Of a stretch of DNA of 64,000 bases, positions 33,797 to 47,339 are shown piece after piece (position 1 is the stretch's first letter; every line of letters starts with the position of its first letter). This DNA comes from Episyrphus balteatus. Taxonomy: Eukaryota > Arthropoda > Insecta > Diptera > Syrphidae. Below the pieces are notes generated by a model. That model was not told where the DNA came from. It ran no database searches and was given only the letters and a program-made list of their open reading frames with translations. The DNA lies in the NCBI RefSeq assembly GCF_945859705.1, contig NC_079137.1:55274552-55338551 (forward strand), written 5' to 3'. A program made the translations under genes and the position numbers.

Positions 33797-34615
33797 ATGG
33801 TGCGGCGGAATAGAAATTTTTGATCATGGTGTGGCTTTATTTCGGCGGTGCTGTGGAGGAATAGTATTTCTTTATTATGGGGCTGCTGTGGTTCGGCGGT
33901 GGTGTGGCAGAATAGAAATTCTTAAACATGGTGTAGCTTTCGGTGCTGCGGCGGAATAGTATTTTTTTATCATGGGCAGCTGAAATTTTTAATCATGTGG
34001 CGGCTGTGGCTCGCCGATGCCGGTGGTGCGGCGGAATAGAAATTTTTCAACATGGTGCGGCTTTCGTTCGGTGGTGGTGCGGCGGAATAGAAATTTTTGA
34101 TCATCGTGCTGTTGTACTTTGGCGGGGTGGTGCGGCGGAAAAGTAATTTTTCAACTTGGTGTGGCTTTTGTTCGGCGGTGGTGAAGCGGAATACAATTTT
34201 TTGACTAAGGTGAGGCTGTGGTGCGGCGGAATAGAAAGTTTTGAACATGTTATGGCTGTGATCCGGCGGCGGTGGTGCGGCAGAATAGAAGTTTTTGAAT
34301 ATGGTGCTGCAGTGATTGAAATTTTTGATCATGGTGCGGCGGAATAGTAATTTTTGAACATAATGCGATTGTAGTTCGGTGTTTGGGCGGCGAAATAGAA
34401 AATTTTGATCATGAAGTGGCTGTGGTGCGGTGTTGCACCACCGCGGTGGTGAGGCGGAATAGTAATTTTTGAACATGGAGCAGCTCTAAAAAGCCATGCG
34501 GCGGTAATGCGGCTATGGTGCGGGGGTGGTGCGCGGAATACAAATGTTTGACTATGGTGCGGTGGTAATTCGGCTCTCAAAAAGCCCTTGTGGCTCGGCA
34601 GCGTTGCGGTGATTT
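33797..34615. repeat. GC-rich minisatellite, about 50-bp units, roughly 14 copies
   Basis: The unit reads approximately ggaatagaaatttttgatca, then tggtgcggctgtggttcggc, then ggtggtgcggc. About 14 diverged copies of 40-75 bp are present. Because the unit lacks stops in several frames, open frames of 60-168 codons appear on both strands with repeated FYSAAPPP or RRNSIF-like words; their strict link to the unit and presence on both strands argue against a gene. A small inverted repeat (gcaccaccgcggtggtg) lies near 34434-34450. Confidence 0.85.
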
Positions 34616-37150
34616 TGTTGAATTTCATTTATATTAAAGATTCACCTAAATTTTGTATCCACAACATTAAATTTTGAACTATAAATAACAAAACGCACTG
34701 CGTGCACGCGTGAAGCTTAATTGGAAGTGGATATGTTGTGGACGCGTAGTGGTAATTGATCGCAGCATGATGATGCTCAAGTTAACCTAAAACTAGAGTG
34801 CAGCAAGAAACTATATAGCAGCAGCAAAGAGAGGCGTCTTCGTCATCGTCATCTGGGTTCTTGCACTGTATAGCTGTCGCATGATGGTATTTAACAGGCA
34901 TTTTGCATTACATCATGCATTTCATTAATTGAAAACTGTTAAACTGATTTTGATTTATAAGCTTTGTATTGAGTCTTTTTGCAGATTTCCGGAATTTCTT
35001 ATAGTATTGCTTTTGGTATAGGGAGTTATTTATTTTTGCTATCGTTTTTAATGTTTCAGTTTAACTATGAAGTGCGTATTCATCATCATGGTACCGTTAA
35101 ATAAAATGTTAAAGGAAGATCTGTAAGAGTAGAAGAATCTTGTTAGAAACATTAATTTTGCACGAAAGTCAACAATTTAAATCGAGAGTAATGAGAATTA
35201 GTATTTAGACAAATGATTTATAAAGGCTTTAAGCAAAGGTTGGTTTAAAAGGTCTGTAAAAAAAAGGAGACATTTTCTAACATTACCCTCTTTTTGTCTA
35301 CTTATCAAAATCGGTAGAATTAATGGATTTACAAAGTAATAAACATGACTAAATTTTACAAAAGAAGGAAAGGAAGACAAAAAACCAAACGATCCTTAAA
35401 ATGTGATAATATTCATATTCCATTATACGTTTGCTAAAAGCCAATTTGAGGTAAGAAAGAGCGTGCTTGGAGTCTTCTCTTTATACCTCTGCCTACAATA
35501 TATCATAATCGTTGGCAATTTACTTGGTAAAAGTTTGCTGCACCTCATCTTTTCTTCCAAAAGATGCTGCCAAAGCTACAAAAAAACGAAAAAAAAAAAT
35601 ATATATATAAAGCGTAGGAGGAAATAAGGTGTCATTCAGTCAAGATGTGCCATTATTGCTTCATTAGTGTACACCCACAACATCATGTTTCCCTCTGTGG
35701 TTGCGGATTCGAAAGATTGCCTGGAATTGGGATTTGCTTGGTTTTGGTTTCTTGGAGCTCGCTCTGTCACCAAAAGTTGATGTGGGTATTTTGAAAGAAA
35801 GAGTGAGTGACAATGTTTACAGAGAAAAAGTCACAACAACAACGAACAACAAAAACTTGCCCTGAGTCTGATGTGAGCATGAAATTACATTAATAATAAT
35901 TGCATATTGCAAAAAAAAAAGTTAATCGTTTTTTCTTCTTTTTTTTTGTTGTTTGATGTACTCGTGGCGGAGTTTAATATATTTTATGAATGAAAAGATG
36001 AATTTTTTTAATGCATTTTTTGTGGAAGATTGTTTGTTGATCATGAATGATAGATGTCCTCTTGCAGCTGGGAGCATTATAATTCATCATACCGTCAGGT
36101 TTTTGTAAGCAGGGTTGTTATACAAGGCTATTTATAGGTTTAATAATAATGTTTTGGATAATAGATCACCCATGACTTGATAAATAAAGGATGTATTAGC
36201 AAAATTTTGGACGATATATGTATGACTTTGAAAGCAATGAACTCGTCGGGCTATTCTTGTCAAACCTCAAAATAGATACCATGCTTTTAATCCAGTCAAA
36301 TAAAAATTCAACCTGTAGTAATGAATGCTAATAGGGTCAAAAAAATTTTTGAATACATATTTGTTTGGGCAATCTTTATCTAAGAGTTTTGTTGTTGCTT
36401 TCATGCTAATTCATTTTTTTTTTATTTCAAAAATTTTGAAGAAAGCACTGAATAGTCCTGACAATTTTATTAAAATATACTGCTAGTTAAGTTTGATATT
36501 TGAATTTCTTAAACATTTTTGCTTGCGCCATAATGCAACTTGAGTGATAAACTTAATCTTATGTTTTTTTGTTTTGTTTTACGGTTCACAGTCACTTTTC
36601 CCCATCAAAACTGATATAAAGACAATTTTGACAGTTGTCATCATTTGACAGACGACCGGATGTAGGAATACGAAAAGCCGTTCTGTGTCAACTGTAAGTA
36701 AAGCTAGCTGGAAAAGATGTTCTGAATAAAGAAGTGAGGAAAAAACAACAGATAAGAAATTTGAACAAACAAAACCAATCAAGAAGACAACCACAAGAGG
36801 TTACTGCGAAGAGACTGGGTTTTACTAATGTTATTGTGATATGGTAAGAGGAAAGCTATTAGATGTATAAGACCATTGATCTAAAAAACATGGAGAAAAC
36901 AGGTTCTAGCCACAATCTATGCTAGTAGGGTTAAAATGCCCCAAATACTCAACTATCATTAGAAGACCGTTTAACATGTTAAACTTTTTGCAGCTAATCA
37001 GCGAATAAATAGCTGCTGGTGCCAGTTAGATTTGACCCGTTCTTAAGTAATTCTAGTTGATGTTAAATAGCATAAACTAAAAAGAGGTATTGGTCTGTCG
37101 ATAAAACTAACGACATCTTTAATTTATTGTGCTTTGTATTAATTAATGTA
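34616..37150. other. Non-coding stretch, partly GC-richer
   Basis: No gene is supported. At 34690-34900 and 35640-35880 base composition is less AT-biased, with short ATC/GTC and AAC tracts, and may be unique regulatory DNA. The remaining open frames are short with no recognisable domain. Confidence 0.35.
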
Positions 37151-37154
37151 TTTT

Positions 37155-37252
37155 AGCCCTGATTTTTCAATCGTCAGTTAGACTATCAGAAGAATAAATG
37201 TCAATATAAAATAACATTTATTCCTAGGAATAAGCTCTAACTGAGGTTTATT
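37155..37252. mobile_element. Short diverged copy of MITE family M
   Basis: It begins gccctgatttttcaatcgtc, matching the ggGCCaATTTTTCAA terminus plus the CAGTTA repeats of the two copies at 50.3-51.3 kb. It has the internal palindrome TTATTCCTAGGAATAA, and ends near 'ctctaactgagg'. It is only about 100 bp, so an internally deleted copy. Confidence 0.5.
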
Positions 37253-37579
37253 ATTTAAACTTTGTAATTGTAACTGGTATTTTAATGTACAATATTAGGT
37301 CAGAAAGAAAGGGATCATCCTAAATGCGCGAGCTCTGAATCATGAATCATGATCCATTAACCTTGAAACAAGTATTAAAGAGAGACCAATTAGTTGTCAT
37401 AGAAATAATTAAATTAGGAATAAATAACAAGGGTTATTGTATCGGAGTCAGCTGTTACTAACAAAGGGCGAGAGTTAAGTAATGACTATCTTTGACAAAT
37501 ACAAAGAGTATACATCTCTTCATAAGTGAGTTTAGATTCACATATGAACCGTTTCAAATGCAGTTTAACTGATTCTACA

Positions 37580-38665
37580 CACTGAAAATAATAAATTTCG
37601 TAAAATTACGAAAATCGTTTCATACACTACACTTTCGTTGGCTCAACGAAAATATGTAATTTTTCGTAATATGAAAACCTTCATCAATTAATGAAAACGT
37701 TTCATACACTTTTTTCTCCCTATTTAGTGCCAAAAAATCCAATTTAATGAAAAGATTCATCACTTAACGAAAAATTTCATACTCATTTTAAAGAATAAAA
37801 ATAAGAATTTTGTCCTTACTTTATCAAAGTTTAATTAAATAACGAAAAAATTCATTGACTTATGAAATTCAACATTAACTAACGAAAATCTTCACAAGTT
37901 TATGAAAATAAATAATTGTCCTATAAAAATTCTTCATCGGCTTATGAAAAAATACATCAGTTAACGAAAAAAATCGTTGCTTACAAAAAAAAAAAAAAAA
38001 ACCTAGACTTGGGTGCATTTCTGTTTTAATGATGAAAAACTTAATCTTGCTGGATATAGTTCACATTAGGTTTTTGTTTAAAAATCTATGTAAGTTGAGC
38101 CGAATATAAACAATATTTGCGTATTGACAAGGTGTCGTGAGACACTCACGATAAGTCAACGCCAATTTTTTGTTTGGACTAAATTAAATAAATAATTTAA
38201 CAAGTCCAATTAAATATAAAAAGAAAAATGAATGAAAAAATTCGTAGCTTAACGAAAAAATTCGTAATTCTACGAGAAGAATGTAAGAATAATCTACTAC
38301 AAAAAAAAATTAATACATACAACGAAAAGTTTCGTTAGCTAACGAATATTTTTTCGTAATTTAATTAAAATATTCATAAAATTTAAGAAAAACTTCGTTG
38401 GCTTACGAAAGTTTTAATTAAATTTTATGTTAATTGATGAAAAAATTTCGTAAAGTGATGTATAAATTCATTAATTCTCGATCAAAAATTTTTATGAAAA
38501 ATTTCATTAAAATACGAAAGTTTTCGTTAATTGATGAAGTTCTTCATTAACGTATGAAACCCATTTCGTTGAGCCAATTAAATTTTTCATCGGCTGAAAA
38601 TTAATTAAATTTTCGTTGGCTCAACGAATTTTTTCGTTTTATTTACGTAAGGATTTGGTTCAGTG
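37580..38665. mobile_element. TIR element built of TTTCGT / TTCATTAA motif repeats
   Basis: The ends are CACTGAA (37580-37586) and TTCAGTG (38659-38665). Much of the 1.09 kb consists of short words TTTCGTTA, ATTACGAAA, TTCATTAA and AACGAAAA on both strands. A word CGTTGGCTCAACGAA occurs near each end (about 37637 and 38617), itself an imperfect palindrome. A plain segment around 38000-38220 interrupts the array. No coding frame. It is probably a non-autonomous DNA transposon rich in transposase-site-like or self-complementary motifs. No clear target duplication was found. Confidence 0.55.
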
Positions 38666-41600
38666 CATCAGCATCTCATAACCCTCTAAAATGAAGTACA
38701 GATGTCCAAAAGTAGTTTTTGCATTTCGTCTGGCAGGAGTTAAGCACCACGAAAATGTGTGCTGTTATTTCTCTAACTTTTATAAGGCTTACCACGACCC
38801 GATACATAACGATTCAATGCGAGTAAAAATATACGGTTGAAGATAAATCACCCACAAGCTCTATTTGAATAGCTTTGGTTACACAACAAACGAACAGAGC
38901 TAGGTAGCACTTCTTAAACTTAGGGTTCCTCTTCGAATTGAAAGCATCGTAATTGGACAAGCGTTATCGGGTGCTTTTTCGCGTATGAAAGTTCTGAACT
39001 TTCTAAGCGATCACTGTTCACCGATTTGAGGCACACCTCAAGCATCAATAGAGGGACTGAGAACAAAGCCTAATTTTGGGAGAAAGGTCCTTTGATGCTT
39101 TTAAAAAGTTCATCAATTTGGTTTTAACATGGTTCAATTTTTCGGTTGACGACGGATTCAAATAATGATCTTCTTCTTTTTTTTAATGGATTTTATCAAT
39201 GATATAAATGCAATGATATAAATGCAATGATATAAATGCAAGAATTCGATGCATTTTGAATTAGTGATTCTACAAAGTTAGATTGATAGATATTAGAGAT
39301 ACTTTTCAGTCTTCTAGATGGGTCCCTAGGTAACTATTTATATTACCTACGTACCTCCAATCTGCATACGGGCCACCAATCTACTTCCTTTTTTACGCAG
39401 AGGGCTCCGATCCACCACACATTCGCTGGAGATGATGGGGACGTATCGATGATACAAAAGTTCGTTTTGGGGGTTATGTCCCACATGAAACATAAATTCC
39501 AAAAATTAAATTTTGGTGTTAGGCTCTATGCATTGAAACATAATATGAAGGTTAAGATGTAAAACCGGTGGTAAGAGACGCCATGATTACCCCTGCAATC
39601 CTCCTGTACCTAACTGATTGTTTAATGTGAATTAAACTAGCTTTCTGACGTGTTAAAAAAAAAATTAAATGAAATAATGCCAAATCGGTCTTGTTTCACT
39701 ATGTCATAGGTCTCAAAACAAGTTTTGGTTTACAGAGATGATCTCTCAATGAATATGCCTATCCATTTGTGTAAAAAAATTTCAAATTTATTTTTTAGGA
39801 TTTTCAAGAAAAAATCAAGGTTAACCCCTTGCCTAAAAATAATGCATTTTCAAAAATGTCCTCCAAATTCATCGAGTGATACATCAAAAGAAAGATCTGA
39901 AAACCAAAAGTTTCTTGAACTTCTGTACCTCCACCGAATTTCGAAATTAGGCGTTATTTGACGGCACCACAATAACTCTCGGAAAATATGGAAATTTAGG
40001 AATCGAAGCGGTCAATAAAGCGACTTGATCATTTTTATATTAATAACATTGTCCAAAAATCAACACAGTTCAGTTCATCTTAACTGCAACACCTCTAATA
40101 TTAGAAATTTCTGCACCAATGTTAGTGTCTAAATTAAGTTTAATTGTTAAAGCAATCAATTTACTAAAATGTTTCCCAACATTTTGCGAAGATTATTATA
40201 ACATCACCGTAGAGCTATATAAACCTGATAGGGTCAAAACATCTTGGTAATTCTTAATATTAATATTTCCATAGCTAACCATGACTAAATTGTATAGAGC
40301 CTAAAGCATATTCAATTATTTAAAAATTCCATCTAAAACTGAAATTTTTTTGAACTTCGAGGGACAGGGTTGAAACGCATTTAACCTTCTTCTCCACACA
40401 GAAAAGCAAGTAATCAAATGCGGTGGTGGTGTGGTTCTAACTGAATGAATCCCACATTGCACCAACACGATGAAAAGCTATATAGAAAAAGAGAGACGAT
40501 GTCAACCTTTGGCTATGTTCGATGCAGCAATTAACTGCAGAACGTGATCGTGCGGTCAAGAGAGATCATACTAATATCTTGAATTTGCCTCCAATGCTTC
40601 TCTCATACCAGAGTGTACCGCAACAAAAATACATCTTTTTTTTTTTCTTATGAAGCTGCGCGATGAAGACAAAATGATGGTGTTATCTTAAGAACTTATA
40701 AAGACAAAAATAGACAAGTACACTGGCGTTGGCCCGTTTTTTTTTATAAAAAAAAATATAATGTTCTTTAAGAATTCTGTCTCTCTTGTGGTCGATGTTG
40801 TTGAATAAAGTTGATTTAATTTCCTCGAGATGCATCTCACAATGACTGCTACGTGATGCTGCAATTTTCCCAGTGAAATTAGATTTGGTGTTTTGTTGAA
40901 GGCAAGACGAATTTTTAATTCTTCAGATCGAAGCGTGGTTGTTGTATAATAGCCTAAATGCTTTAGATACAAAGTAGGTATATATGACTCTATTCTGTGT
41001 GTATTATTGTATCTTTAAAATAACAGTAAAATGTATTAGATACGATGTATTATAATTTTTTTTTTTTCATTTAAAGTTAGAAGTATATGCTTGCTTTGTG
41101 TAAGTGCTGGTTGGTTTTGTGATGATAAAGGTAGGCGTCGGAAATTATTGACGGGATCAATGTTTTGTTGGATGAGGGAGGCGGATCCTTATCCCACGAT
41201 GTTATAATTAGGGGGGGATTTCTTGAAGTAACGTGTGGAATCAAAGAATGGGATTAAAACGAACTCAAACTGTAGAACTCAGCAGTAGAATATTTTTGTA
41301 AGTATCCAAATTGTGAATAAACTTACAATTACTAAAAAAATTTGCTTCAAATGATACATCTTTTATAATTTTGTATTTAAAATGCATTTCATCTCATACA
41401 AATCATCTTTTCTATGAGAACCTTGATCAAAGACTTACAACAAAATAAACTTTCCCAGAGCTACAGTCAGTCACTTAACATAGTTTCAAATTAAATCTAA
41501 ATGTTTTGTGGTAATGTTTTTACTCTAAATATATTGTTCTTTCTTTTATTTTTCTCAAGATTAGTTTTGACTTTACACACGAATTATGTTCTCAAATAGC

Positions 41601-42970
41601 TTCCATCATATCAACACAGATGATGAAATTGTTAGCATTTAAATTTATGCTTATTTCCATCGTTTAAGAATTTAATAGTCAAAGATAAAAACAAAATTAG
41701 ATTTGTTTTGGAAATAAATGGTCAATTTGACTTTGTTTATGTTTTCATAATCAACATTATTGTTGGTCTTCAATTTTATCTGAACTCAAACCAGAAATGA
41801 TGAGAAAATGATTTTTAATTAGTTTTATTTACTTGTAAATTGAACTTGTTTTTTGATTCTACCACTTTACACAGTTTTTCGTTTGTTTGAAAATGGAAAA
41901 CATTTACATAATTCGTTTAACACAGATATAAAGCCTATACCTAGATTTATTTCATAAGTTTCAAGAACTTTTAAGAAAATAAAATAATTAAATGAATTAT
42001 TAATATGTATTGTTTGATGCACATCTAAATATGCATTTTAACATAGCTTAGTCAAACGAGACATGTATTAGTAAGGATTTGATACCATAATTGTAATTTT
42101 AACAGTAGTAAATCTGTAAGCAGTTATTAAAAAGATATCTATTTCCATTTCCGTGTGGCCTTAGGGTCTTTTCTTATTTCTTTGCAGTTTTCAACTTATT
42201 GTTAAATCTATGAACCAGTTACGGCTTCTTAAGCTTCTCTCTTAATAGTTTCTTTTATTGTTTTGGAGTTTGGTAATATTTTAAAATTTAATGTTTAAGT
42301 CTCTTCAAATTTATCGAAATTTTAAAATATTTTGAATTTACTATCAAATACAAATAATAATTTAGAGCCCCCACACACTGCAGACATTCTATCGGCCGAT
42401 ATTTAAGTTGGTGGGGCTGTTTTTGAGCACACAAAATATTTTAAAATTTCGAAAAATTGAAACGTCTTTTTCGGGATTTCAAATATTAAATTTTTAAATA
42501 GATACTATACCAAACACCAAAAAAGATGAGAAAATATTAAGAGAAAATTATACACGCTAAATTTTTTAATATATTTAAATATTTAATATTTTTTTTTATT
42601 TTTATTTTGTATGTGTGTAGTACTACACACTGTGTATATGTACGTTTAAAAACAATTTTTTTTTAAATACTGATTTTATGTATTTTTTTTTTTTTTTTCT
42701 TAAAATAAATTATCTATAGGAGAAATTTATTAGTGCAGCGTCTAGAGTTGAAAGCAATCTAAGGAATTTTATAACATTTAATAGTAAAACTAAGCATTGT
42801 ATGAATTGAGTTGTATTGCATTTTCAGGATTTAATCCTATGATGAAACAAAATTTTCATGAAAGTAACATTTATTTGATCTCAAAGCTTAAACTTTGCAT
42901 AGACATTTGAGTGGCATTTTGCAAAAGAAAAGAGGAAAAAATAAAAGAAAAGAAAAATATTTCTGTTTAA
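38666..42970. other. Non-coding stretch, mixed composition
   Basis: No gene is supported. The region 40400-41300 is less AT-rich and may be unique. A fragment starting gagcccccacacactgcag (42365) with 'tatcggccgatatt' resembles a transposon terminus, but no partner end was found. The open frames at 39725-39961 and 40688-40972 have no domains. Confidence 0.3.
39197..39238 (+). repeat. Perfect 14-bp tandem repeat, three copies
   Basis: The unit CAATGATATAAATG occurs three times without change, followed by a partial 'ca'. It is a short minisatellite in AT-rich DNA. Confidence 0.8.
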
Positions 42971-42977
42971 TTAGCAG

Positions 42978-43999
42978 CTCAAGTAGCACACTGGTGCATA
43001 AATTGGTGTAAATTCATTAATTTTGGTGTAAAATTGAGAAATTTGAATAAAATGGTGTATTTATCAAAAAAGATGGTATAAAAATTATACCATCATCTTT
43101 TCTGTGCAAAATTTCAACATTTCTTTTAAGATTCCGTGCAAAAAATACGCCGATATTCAATTGTTTTTATAATACACCATTATTGGTGCATAAAATTATT
43201 CGATTCTCAAATGAACCAAAACGGTATATTTTGTACACTATCTTTGGTGTAGGAAGTACACCCTGTGAACATAAAATTCACCAGACTGCATAAGTGGGAG
43301 ACATCATATTTTTCCATGGCAGCCATTTAAATAATGAAAACAGCGATTAGTTATTTTACTTTAATAGTACTATATCGGCCTAATATCCCGCATTCTTACT
43401 TTTTTTCGATTCGTTTATATTATAATAAGAGAACGCTTCTAAGAAAATGTAAAAACAACAAAAAAATTATTATTTTTGAAAAACTGATTTTTAAAATCGA
43501 AAAAAAAAATCATTAATTCATTGAAATTTTTGAGACGCTCGATTTTTAGACGGGGTAGTGTCTAAAATAAGTAGATGGAATTTGTTTCGTTCTTAAATTA
43601 GGCACTCAAATTCATATTTAATCATTAGTTAATTGTATTGTGATAGAGAATAATTTATTTTCATTTTTTTCATAAGAAATAGTGTACATTTTAATTCATC
43701 AAACTATTTAAGTTAAAAAATAAACTTTGGTTCAAATTATAAATCAGAATAATTTAAATGGTGTATTTTATCCATAGATTTATTGTGTATTTTTCAATTT
43801 CAAAGGAATAATTTTTCACCAAAAACCAGTTCATTTTTTATACCACTAGCTCTATTTATATACCAAAATCGGTTTAATTTTTTAACCAGCGGAGTTTATT
43901 ATATACGAGATATATTTTTTATATTCAAAATGCATATCACGAAAGTGCAAAAAATACCCCAAATATTTTGGTGTATTTTAGACTTTTGTGCTACTTGAG
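42978..43999. mobile_element. TIR element with GGTGTA motif array
   Basis: The ends are perfect 13-bp inverted repeats, CTCAAGTAGCACA (42978-42990) and TGTGCTACTTGAG (43987-43999). The 1,022 bp between contain about 15 GGTGTA/GGTGCA/GGTATA words and complements (TACACC, TATACC), densest in the first 290 bp and last 250 bp. Two lysine/phenylalanine-rich frames (43334-43516 and 43783-43998) are low-complexity by-products. No transposase. It resembles the 37.6-kb element in size and architecture but not in sequence. A target duplication was not recognised. Confidence 0.6.
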
Positions 44000-46900
44000 A
44001 GATGTAAATGTTAAAAACAAATTTCTTTAAAAAATTACCTAAACCAGATCTTAAGCCAGTCCAGTCATTCGTTTTCGTTCTGGTACAAAGTATTTTTTGA
44101 AGAACAGTAAAATCAAAAATTTTCTATGGTCATAATTAAATGAAATACAAATTTGATATTTTTTAAAAAAAAATTTAATGTTCTTAATCTTATTGTTCAT
44201 GGTCAAGTTCTGGCGATATTCTCCCCGTTTTTTTAGATGGCAAAAAACGAGAAGTCAACCTTAACTATTTCTGTACCTAACAAATTAAAAAAAAAAAAAT
44301 ACCATTTTGTAAAGAGCCAATTTCCTAGCCTAGGGACACAAATTTCTTACATATTATTGTTGTACTATAAAACAAATAAAAAAATAGACACTTTTTCTAA
44401 ATTCGTTTCAAAACTTTTTAAAAGACTTGACATAAGTCAGATGAAATACATGATTTCTTCAAAGTTCCCATCAGAAAAGAGCAAAACATGCATAGTTAAT
44501 TTTTAGACTAAGTTAAACAAACTTAATGAATCGTCTACGTCTTTTGAAAAGATTATCTAATTCATGAACACGCCCCAATAGTTTTATAAAATGGATTAGC
44601 AACAACAATTAAAACTTAATAATCCACCAACTAATAAACCACAATTAATTAAAACGACATCAAATAATCTTCAGAAAATAGAAAAACAACATTAATCGCA
44701 GTGGTATAATATCAGAAAGAATCTTTTTTTTTGTTTAACATAATCTCAACATTTATTTCCGTTAATTTATTTCCCTTTCAGTCGTGGGTTAAGTTAAACG
44801 CGCTTTGTTTCTATTTAATTAATTAAGATAAATTTATGTCGGGGTGAACATGTCGACTTATTTTTTTTTTTTTATTTCAAAATCCTCCATAAGAACTTTG
44901 AAATAATGTTGAAGGTTCTTTTGTGTCTAGGTTCGTCATGTATAAAAATCGAAGATGTTTTGGCATAAGTTCATTGCTCTAATTCATGTATTATAATAAA
45001 AAATGAATTTAATCTTTCTTTTTTACTTTGTTTTTGTTTTTTTAAATGAAAACTATGCATTCACTATTAAAATAATTCTTTAAACAAAAGAGCTGACGTT
45101 AAAACCTTATTTTTAGTTTTACTTTTATTATTTTGTGCTCTTTACAAAGGTGGTCTTATTATTAAAGTGCAGATTAGTTTCTTTAAATTGCAAATAGTCC
45201 CAACTATTGTTGCTTTTATTTTTAAAGCCTATTTGTATATATTTAAGCCAACAAAAGCGTGGGAATGACATCGAAAAGTACACATAAATTAAGTAGTAAA
45301 ATTTAACTTTTCATTTCATATACACCCATTTTATTGCGTGATAATAATACACATATCACTCAAAATCAATCACTACAAAAACATAAACAAAACTCATAAC
45401 AATAATTGTTTATAAATTGTTTACCATACAGAATTGAAAAACTCCTCTAATAAAGCAACGCGTTTCGAATCTATTCAATTACCTGCAGCCGCCCATTTTA
45501 TATAAGATGTGAATTCCACTGAATTATACCTAATTGAATAATTCTTATTGCTAGGTATTTGGTGCGACCGACAATGACGACGATGATGACGATGACGACG
45601 CGACGCACCAGTGTGATGGACTGATCATAAACAGTACAGCACTTTAAAATGCCATTGCAATAAAAATCTCATTTTGCAAACAGCTCATTATCTGCGGCAC
45701 CATCTCAAGACTCTGACTCAAGATCCGCCGGACTCCTCTGGAAAGCCGCTGGTGGTGGTGCCAGTGCTGCATTTTACAACGAAAAAACCGTCCCAACCAC
45801 GCATCTCACAGAGTCGAGTCCAGTAATAGGCGATCGCAAGCTTGTGCTGATATGCTTGTCCTATGATGCCATTTTTATTAGCAGGCATATATATGTAGTA
45901 TGTATTTGCCAGAAAAACGGCTATGTCTCTCGCCGGTATTTGCCACCATCATCATCATCATCATCATTCCATCATGGACAGACAGACAGATAGAACCAAG
46001 AAAAAAATAAAAAAAAAATAAATACAGCAACTCCCTGAAGGACGAACATAAAGCGGCTCGCAGGCTATTTAACTGAATGTGTCTGTCTTTGCAGGTTTCG
46101 GCCTATTCGTCTAGTAACTTTAGGGCTTCGCAGTGCAAAACTCACCAAATAGCAGCAAAAAAATATCTGTAATTGGATATAAAAGTGCAGCCAGCACTTC
46201 GCCAAAGCAAATAAACTCTAGAACATGAATAAGAGGAGGGCTGGCCTGGCCAGCAGCAGCCGGCTAGCCGGAATGCTGGCTTAAACTATTCACGAAATAA
46301 ATAAAACTACAGAATCAGTCCTGCTGCGTGAAATCCCTACGCGAGCTATACAAAATGATATACCAACAAAAATGAAAGGATATAAAGCAGCAGTTGTAGT
46401 AAAAAAACAACATCGACACAAAACAAAAAAAAAACGTAATGTTTGCCAAGAGTCGATCATCATCATCGTTAAGACCACTTTTGCCTGTCTCATAAAATTC
46501 TAGACGTTAAGATTAATTTAACCCATCAGCATTTTTATTACTGGCTCGCTGCTCGATGTACCAGTGAATATGTTTGTAAGGTACGCGTTCTTGGAGTGAT
46601 GTACACTCTTTGGGACTCGCAGATACCTAGACCTACCTTATGGCGGCTAGACAGCATCTATTATATGTCTAAATGTGAATGTGTGGAGCATTCATTTGGG
46701 CGAACTCCATCGCCATCGTTACTCTACACAGGACTGTAATGCGCGTCTTGCTATATAGAGTTTTAAATAAAACGATACAATTCTATTAGCAATAGCGTGG
46801 TTATAGTTAGTTAGGATGATTACTGGCAGCACTTTAATTCTAATTGTTAGAACATACAAAACAAAAAACAAAAAAGAAAAACATTTGAAAAGATTGATAT

Positions 46901-47335
46901 GAAACGTTTAGGTGAAGATTTGAAAAATTACACCTATGATTTCTTTATAGGTTCTGCCTTGTTTGTTAGGTAACTTTCTTGAAGTAAAAAAAATTATTAC
47001 TTTTGATTAGCCTTGATTATGGGTGAACAAAAAAGACTTCCTTTATATTTTGAAAACGGAAACAGAATAGTTGTAATATTTAGCTTATTCTGATCTTAAT
47101 GGTCTTTGTCGAAATAATTTGGAATAATTCAGTTTTCAGATTAGTTTTTATGCTGAAAAAGATATTGAGCATTCCGATGATGTGTAACTATTTTCTTTTT
47201 ACAATCAAATAAAACAAAGGTGATGTCGCATTATAAAGATAAATTTAAATTTACAATAAGTTAATTATAAGTAATTTTATCATTTCTGGTTTGGAACCAA
47301 ATAAAGATCGATAATTATGTTTATAGAAATGACTC
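44000..47335. other. Non-coding stretch with a GC-richer, unique-looking core
   Basis: No gene is supported. 45540-46780 is distinctly GC-richer, has GAC/GAT and CAT microsatellites (about 45570-45605 and 45945-45968), and looks like unique intronic or regulatory DNA. The 60-90 codon frames are not convincing. Confidence 0.35.
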
Positions 47336-47339
47336 AAAC

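Noticed and set aside
33970..34476. 168-codon minus-strand open frame with repeated FYSAAPPP words
   Set aside because: It follows the minisatellite units exactly, and similar frames exist on the other strand, so it is a product of the repeat.
42365..42425. Transposon terminus (gagcccccacacactgcag, tatcggccgatatt)
   Set aside because: No partner end was found in either direction.
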